Shown here: in pieces, positions 23,516-26,284 of the stretch | Position numbering within the stretch: the stretch's first letter is position 1 | How the letters are laid out: each line of letters begins with the position of its first letter | Source of the DNA: Eubacteriales bacterium | GTDB lineage: Bacteria > Bacillota_A > Clostridia > Lachnospirales > Lachnospiraceae | Assembly: GCA_030527765.1 (NCBI GenBank) | Contig: JAUNAE010000011.1 | Span: forward strand, 1-26,284 | Direction: 5' to 3' | Length of the DNA: 26,284 nucleotides | Program-made: the position numbers and the translations under genes | The notes under the pieces: model-generated | Seen by the model: the letters and a program-made list of their open reading frames with translations, nothing else | Told to the model about the DNA's origin: nothing | Database searches by the model: none

Positions 23516-24298
23516 TTATAACTCCTTTGCCAGGACTAATATTCCTGATATATTATCCTGCTCCCCCATATCAAGAGAGCGATTTGTACACTCTTCCAAT
23601 TTTTGCCGCATAATATCTTCGTTCTTGAGTAAGTCAGGACGGAAGCATTCTGTAAACTCCTCATTTGTCATCTTATGCCGCATTCCATCACTGCATAAAA
23701 AGAAAACATCCTGCGCATTCACATCACCGGTAAAATAGTCCGGGACAAACGTTCCACCTGCTCCTATACATTGCAGCAGAGTATTCCGCATATTACTGCT
23801 CTCAGCTTCCTCGCGCGTCATGCGGCCTCGATCCATTTCTCTTTGAATAAAAGTATGGTCCTTTGTAATCTGCTGCATAACTCCATTTCGAAGCTGGTAC
23901 AGACGTGAATCCCCTACACTTGTACAGATCCATCTCCCATTGAAAAGCATCAGTGTTACCACGGTAGTACCACACGCTGCGCCACTCATCTTTCCATAAA
24001 GGTTCAGATCTTCATTTACTTTCTTTAGAACAATCTGTACGCTTAATTTGATCTGCTGTTCCAGATCTTTTTCTTCTCGCAGAATAACAGGAAGCTTTTC
24101 GGCGAACCACTCTCTAAAAGACTGCACCATTCTTGCACTTGCTTTTTCTCCATAAGAGAGTCCACCCATACCATCTGCCACAACTGCGAAAAGAAGCGGA
24201 CCCTTTTCGGTCTCTGCCTCCATCAGCAGCATGGCATCCTGGTTTACCTTTTTCACCGAGCCCTTATCTGTATAGTGTGCGGCAAGATAATTAATCAT
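23516..24298 (-). CDS. PP2C-family Ser/Thr phosphatase (Stp/PrpC type)
   Basis: A 260-residue cytoplasmic metal-dependent phosphatase. Motifs include VNQDA (Asp21), VADGMGG (41-46, Asp42), GAACGTTVV, SVGDSRLY, SDGM and the closing EQDNISG. Residues that bind the two Mg/Mn ions are present, and the length matches Stp1/PrpC. Such enzymes dephosphorylate PASTA-type and related Hanks kinases and their substrates, so the kinase directly downstream is the expected partner. Its ATG overlaps the stop of the FHA gene as ATGA, indicating translational coupling, and the kinase follows within five bases. Confidence 0.96.
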   Translation of the reverse strand: MINYLAAHYTDKGSVKKVNQDAMLLMEAETEKGPLLFAVVADGMGGLSYGEKASARMVQSFREWFAEKLPVILREEKDLEQQIKLSVQIVLKKVNEDLNLYGKMSGAACGTTVVTLMLFNGRWICTSVGDSRLYQLRNGVMQQITKDHTFIQREMDRGRMTREEAESSNMRNTLLQCIGAGGTFVPDYFTGDVNAQDVFFLCSDGMRHKMTNEEFTECFRPDLLKNEDIMRQKLEECTNRSLDMGEQDNISGILVLAKEL

Positions 24299-26139
24299 GA
24301 TTCTTCCCCTGATAAATGGACTTCAAAGACTTCGTTCGAAAGTTCCAGTCTAGCTCCATCCGGCAGTAATATCTTTTTATGTTTCTCGATCGGTTTTCCA
24401 TTGATCTTTGTTCCGTTTGTTGAACCGAGGTCTTCTACATACACAAGTCCATCTACCTTCGAGATTACACAGTGCTCTCGGCTAATCGTATCGTTGCCTG
24501 TAATCTGGCAGTCGGCGCTCTCATGCTTTCCAATCAGGAATTCCGTTCCGAGAATTGTGATCTCTTCCTTTGTTGCTTTTCGATACAGATAACCGGCTGG
24601 AATCTGTTCCTGCGTTAATACCGTTGTTTCTCCGGCTCCGTTATTCCTTTGTGTGTTCTCCTCTTTTACCGTCACACTCTTTTCCGTAGGTTTCTTCTCT
24701 TTTTGTTTCTTTTCCTTCGGTTTCTTCTTCTCTGTTTGTTCTGCCTTCTTTGCGCGACGTTCTTCTTTCTGAATCCGCTTTTCTTCCTTTTTGATCTGCT
24801 TCTGTTCTTTCCTTTCTTCCTTTTCCATCTCCAGATCAATCGGATCCTTTCCGATCTTTTTGATCTGTGTCATGCCAAATGCAATTGCAAATAAGATGAT
24901 GACAAAAACAGCCACTTTTATCTGATTTCTTCTCTTCTCTGCAGATCGATCAATTACGGTCAAACCTTTTTCGGCTGTATTGATTTCCTCAATTGCCTTT
25001 GCGATCCGGTTATTGGAGGGGCTTTCTTCCTTAAGCAGATCCGCACCATTTTTTACTGCAAGATCATATGCTGATAAAGAATCCTGTGTATAGAGTGTAC
25101 GATCTACCTGCCCTGCATTTTCAATCAAAGCATTCAGTTCACTTACGACCTTTTTCCCGCTTTCCTCACCTGCATAGCTATATTCAATGTTCTCTGCATC
25201 AAGTACTTTCTGAATTGATTCAAACAGAACAGCACTTCCTCTTCCGGCTGTTCCGTCTGTGATCAGACCCACTACATTTTCATTTTCATCAACTAACGGG
25301 CAGCCCGCTGTTAGGCCACTGAAGTCTCCATCGAACTCAATGTAATTCGATGTTCCACTCTTTCTCTCACCGGAAATTGTGGCCTCCCGAATATAGACAT
25401 CAGCAGACAGAATCGCATATGTAGAATCCGTCACCTTCGTATCTGTTGCATAAACCTTTGCATCACTCTGCGCTGCCTCAGAAGCAAAGACAGCTGTTCC
25501 ATATGCATTCACTCTGTGTTCCAATTTCAAGACTGCAAAAGAATCGGCCTTTTCAAAATCAATTGCGTCACAGAGGATTTCTCCTTCGTCTGCAATAGCA
25601 TAGGTCTTCAGACTTTTTTTCACGGTACTGAAATCCGAAAGATCTATTCCAAGCTGCTTATATCCGTTTTTCTTTGCAGCGTAAATAGACTGATAGAGCG
25701 AACTGTCCTGACTGACAATTGCCACAGGTTTTGTTGTCAGGATACAGTCCTTTCCAATCAGGAATCCGGCTCCCGTAATCCACTCGTCAAATGATCCGTC
25801 CTCAAACTGATATCCGGTTCTGATTCGAAGAATCGTTCCACGAATTCCTTCCTCCTGCCTCGGAACAGTCTGTTTCGGAGCCTCTACTACGTCTTCCGGG
25901 AGCGATTCAATTTCCGGTGTTGGAGTCGGCGTCTCCGGAAGCGGCATGACCTTTTCAGCATCTGCAAAGAGATTGACTCTTTCCTCTCCTGTATGTTCGA
26001 TGATTGTCCCCTCGACATTGGACTCTGTGTAATAGGACGGATCCACCTCTGGTACAGCATCTGTGATGCCGGCTCCATATATTGGCTGCACAATAAGGCA
26101 AATCAATAAAAATAAAGACAACTTTCTGGTCATTCTCAT
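24295..26139 (-). CDS. FHA-domain receptor with degenerate trypsin-like ectodomain
   Basis: A 614-residue single-pass protein. A signal peptide (1-23) and a Pro/Thr-rich segment (66-77) precede a trypsin/HtrA-like fold at about 98-312. Its landmarks are GAGFLIG, CILT, ADSFAVLKLE (Asp199) and GLTAGCPLVDENENVVGL. The usual histidine (TNAHV) reads TTKPV and the usual serine (GNSGGP) is Ala278 in LTAGCP, so proteolysis is unlikely. After a helix-rich stretch, a membrane segment (407-424) leads to a cytoplasmic Lys/Glu-rich region (436-490), then ETTVL (504-508). The FHA domain (about 526-607) has GKHES where GR is usual, SREH (553-556) and DLGSTNGT (570-577). FHA domains bind phosphothreonine. 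It begins the operon; AAGGA is six bases before the ATG. Confidence 0.92.
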   Translation of the reverse strand: MRMTRKLSLFLLICLIVQPIYGAGITDAVPEVDPSYYTESNVEGTIIEHTGEERVNLFADAEKVMPLPETPTPTPEIESLPEDVVEAPKQTVPRQEEGIRGTILRIRTGYQFEDGSFDEWITGAGFLIGKDCILTTKPVAIVSQDSSLYQSIYAAKKNGYKQLGIDLSDFSTVKKSLKTYAIADEGEILCDAIDFEKADSFAVLKLEHRVNAYGTAVFASEAAQSDAKVYATDTKVTDSTYAILSADVYIREATISGERKSGTSNYIEFDGDFSGLTAGCPLVDENENVVGLITDGTAGRGSAVLFESIQKVLDAENIEYSYAGEESGKKVVSELNALIENAGQVDRTLYTQDSLSAYDLAVKNGADLLKEESPSNNRIAKAIEEINTAEKGLTVIDRSAEKRRNQIKVAVFVIILFAIAFGMTQIKKIGKDPIDLEMEKEERKEQKQIKKEEKRIQKEERRAKKAEQTEKKKPKEKKQKEKKPTEKSVTVKEENTQRNNGAGETTVLTQEQIPAGYLYRKATKEEITILGTEFLIGKHESADCQITGNDTISREHCVISKVDGLVYVEDLGSTNGTKINGKPIEKHKKILLPDGARLELSNEVFEVHLSGEES

Positions 26140-26151
26140 AATTATTCCTTA

Positions 26152-26185
26152 AGAAGGCTTCTTATATCCAAGAAAGCCCCCTTCT
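26152..26185 (-). promoter_or_regulatory. Hairpin in the 5' leader of the FHA operon
   Basis: On the transcript, GGCTTTCTT and AAGAAGCC pair with one bulged T around a six-base loop (GGATAT), with weaker pairing further out. The hairpin ends just before the AAGGA ribosome site of the FHA gene. It could stabilise the transcript or modulate initiation; there is no aptamer-like structure to name it as a riboswitch. Confidence 0.35.
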
Positions 26186-26211
26186 CCTTTCGATACTTTT
26201 CTCTCTATCTT

Positions 26212-26227
26212 TAATATGGATGAAAAT
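26212..26227 (-). promoter_or_regulatory. Shared promoter-like element, FHA/PP2C/kinase operon
   Basis: The minus-strand sequence is ATTTTCATCCATATTA, followed by AAGATAGAGAG, 72 bases before the FHA ATG. It is nearly identical to the PBP-operon copy over more than 30 bases, including the upstream A-rich tract. A predicted leader of about 65 bases contains the hairpin at 26152-26185. Confidence 0.72.
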
Positions 26228-26284
26228 TTTTTTATTTTCCAAAATTGCAATAACAAGTTGCACACTTTTGCTCCACACCACACC

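Noticed and set aside
1..26284. CRISPR array, tRNA, rRNA, IS element, integrase or riboswitch
   Set aside because: No regularly spaced direct repeats, cloverleaf genes, transposase-like proteins or known aptamer architecture were seen on either strand.

Overview
The window looks like Clostridia DNA, most likely a gut Lachnospiraceae-type Firmicute. The grounds are moderate GC, strong AGGAGG-type ribosome binding sites, frequent GTG and TTG starts, single-membrane envelope proteins and Hanks kinase/PASTA families. I see no integrase, relaxase, replication initiator, IS or attachment site, so whether this is chromosome, megaplasmid, ICE or phage-plasmid cannot be decided here. A ssb gene beside accessory genes, a HipA-like kinase and two orphan small genes lean towards an accessory or mobile region (inference).

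Layout. (1) 87-6695, minus strand: an operon reading, in transcription order, secreted SLH-like/Cys-His protein, anchored unknown, anchored phosphodiester glycosidase, PASTA protein and phosphodiester glycosidase lipoprotein. (2) 6897-7361, minus: ssb with its own terminator. (3) 7504-10999, minus: class A penicillin-binding protein followed by an L,D-transpeptidase. (4) 11000-11314: divergent intergenic region with two promoter-like elements, a strong hairpin and a possible small RNA. (5) 11315-12149, plus: two unrecognised small genes, the only plus-strand genes. (6) 12214-14229, minus: PPP-type phosphatase plus HipA/CtkA-like kinase. (7) 14297-26139, minus: a five-gene operon of FHA receptor with a degenerate trypsin-like ectodomain, PP2C phosphatase, Ser/Thr kinase with an extracellular helical ectodomain, a small membrane protein with three TEVL motifs, and a 2346-residue membrane-anchored Ig-like surface protein.

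Two observations tie the region together. First, five transcription units (SLH operon, ssb, PBP operon, the plus-strand pair, FHA operon) carry the same 16-nt element, ATTTTC-NN-CCATATTA, in the direction of transcription and 25-95 nt before the start codon. Only two positions vary, and no convincing -35 box is present. Second, the proteins form a coherent transmembrane signalling and wall-remodelling set: Thr kinase, PP2C and FHA reader with candidate phospho-Thr motifs; a PASTA ectodomain split away from the kinase; peptidoglycan synthase and crosslinker; two NAGPA-type enzymes; and a giant surface protein. My best reading is a dedicated envelope-remodelling or surface-contact module under one dedicated promoter class. 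The co-regulation is inferred from sequence, and the biological purpose is open.
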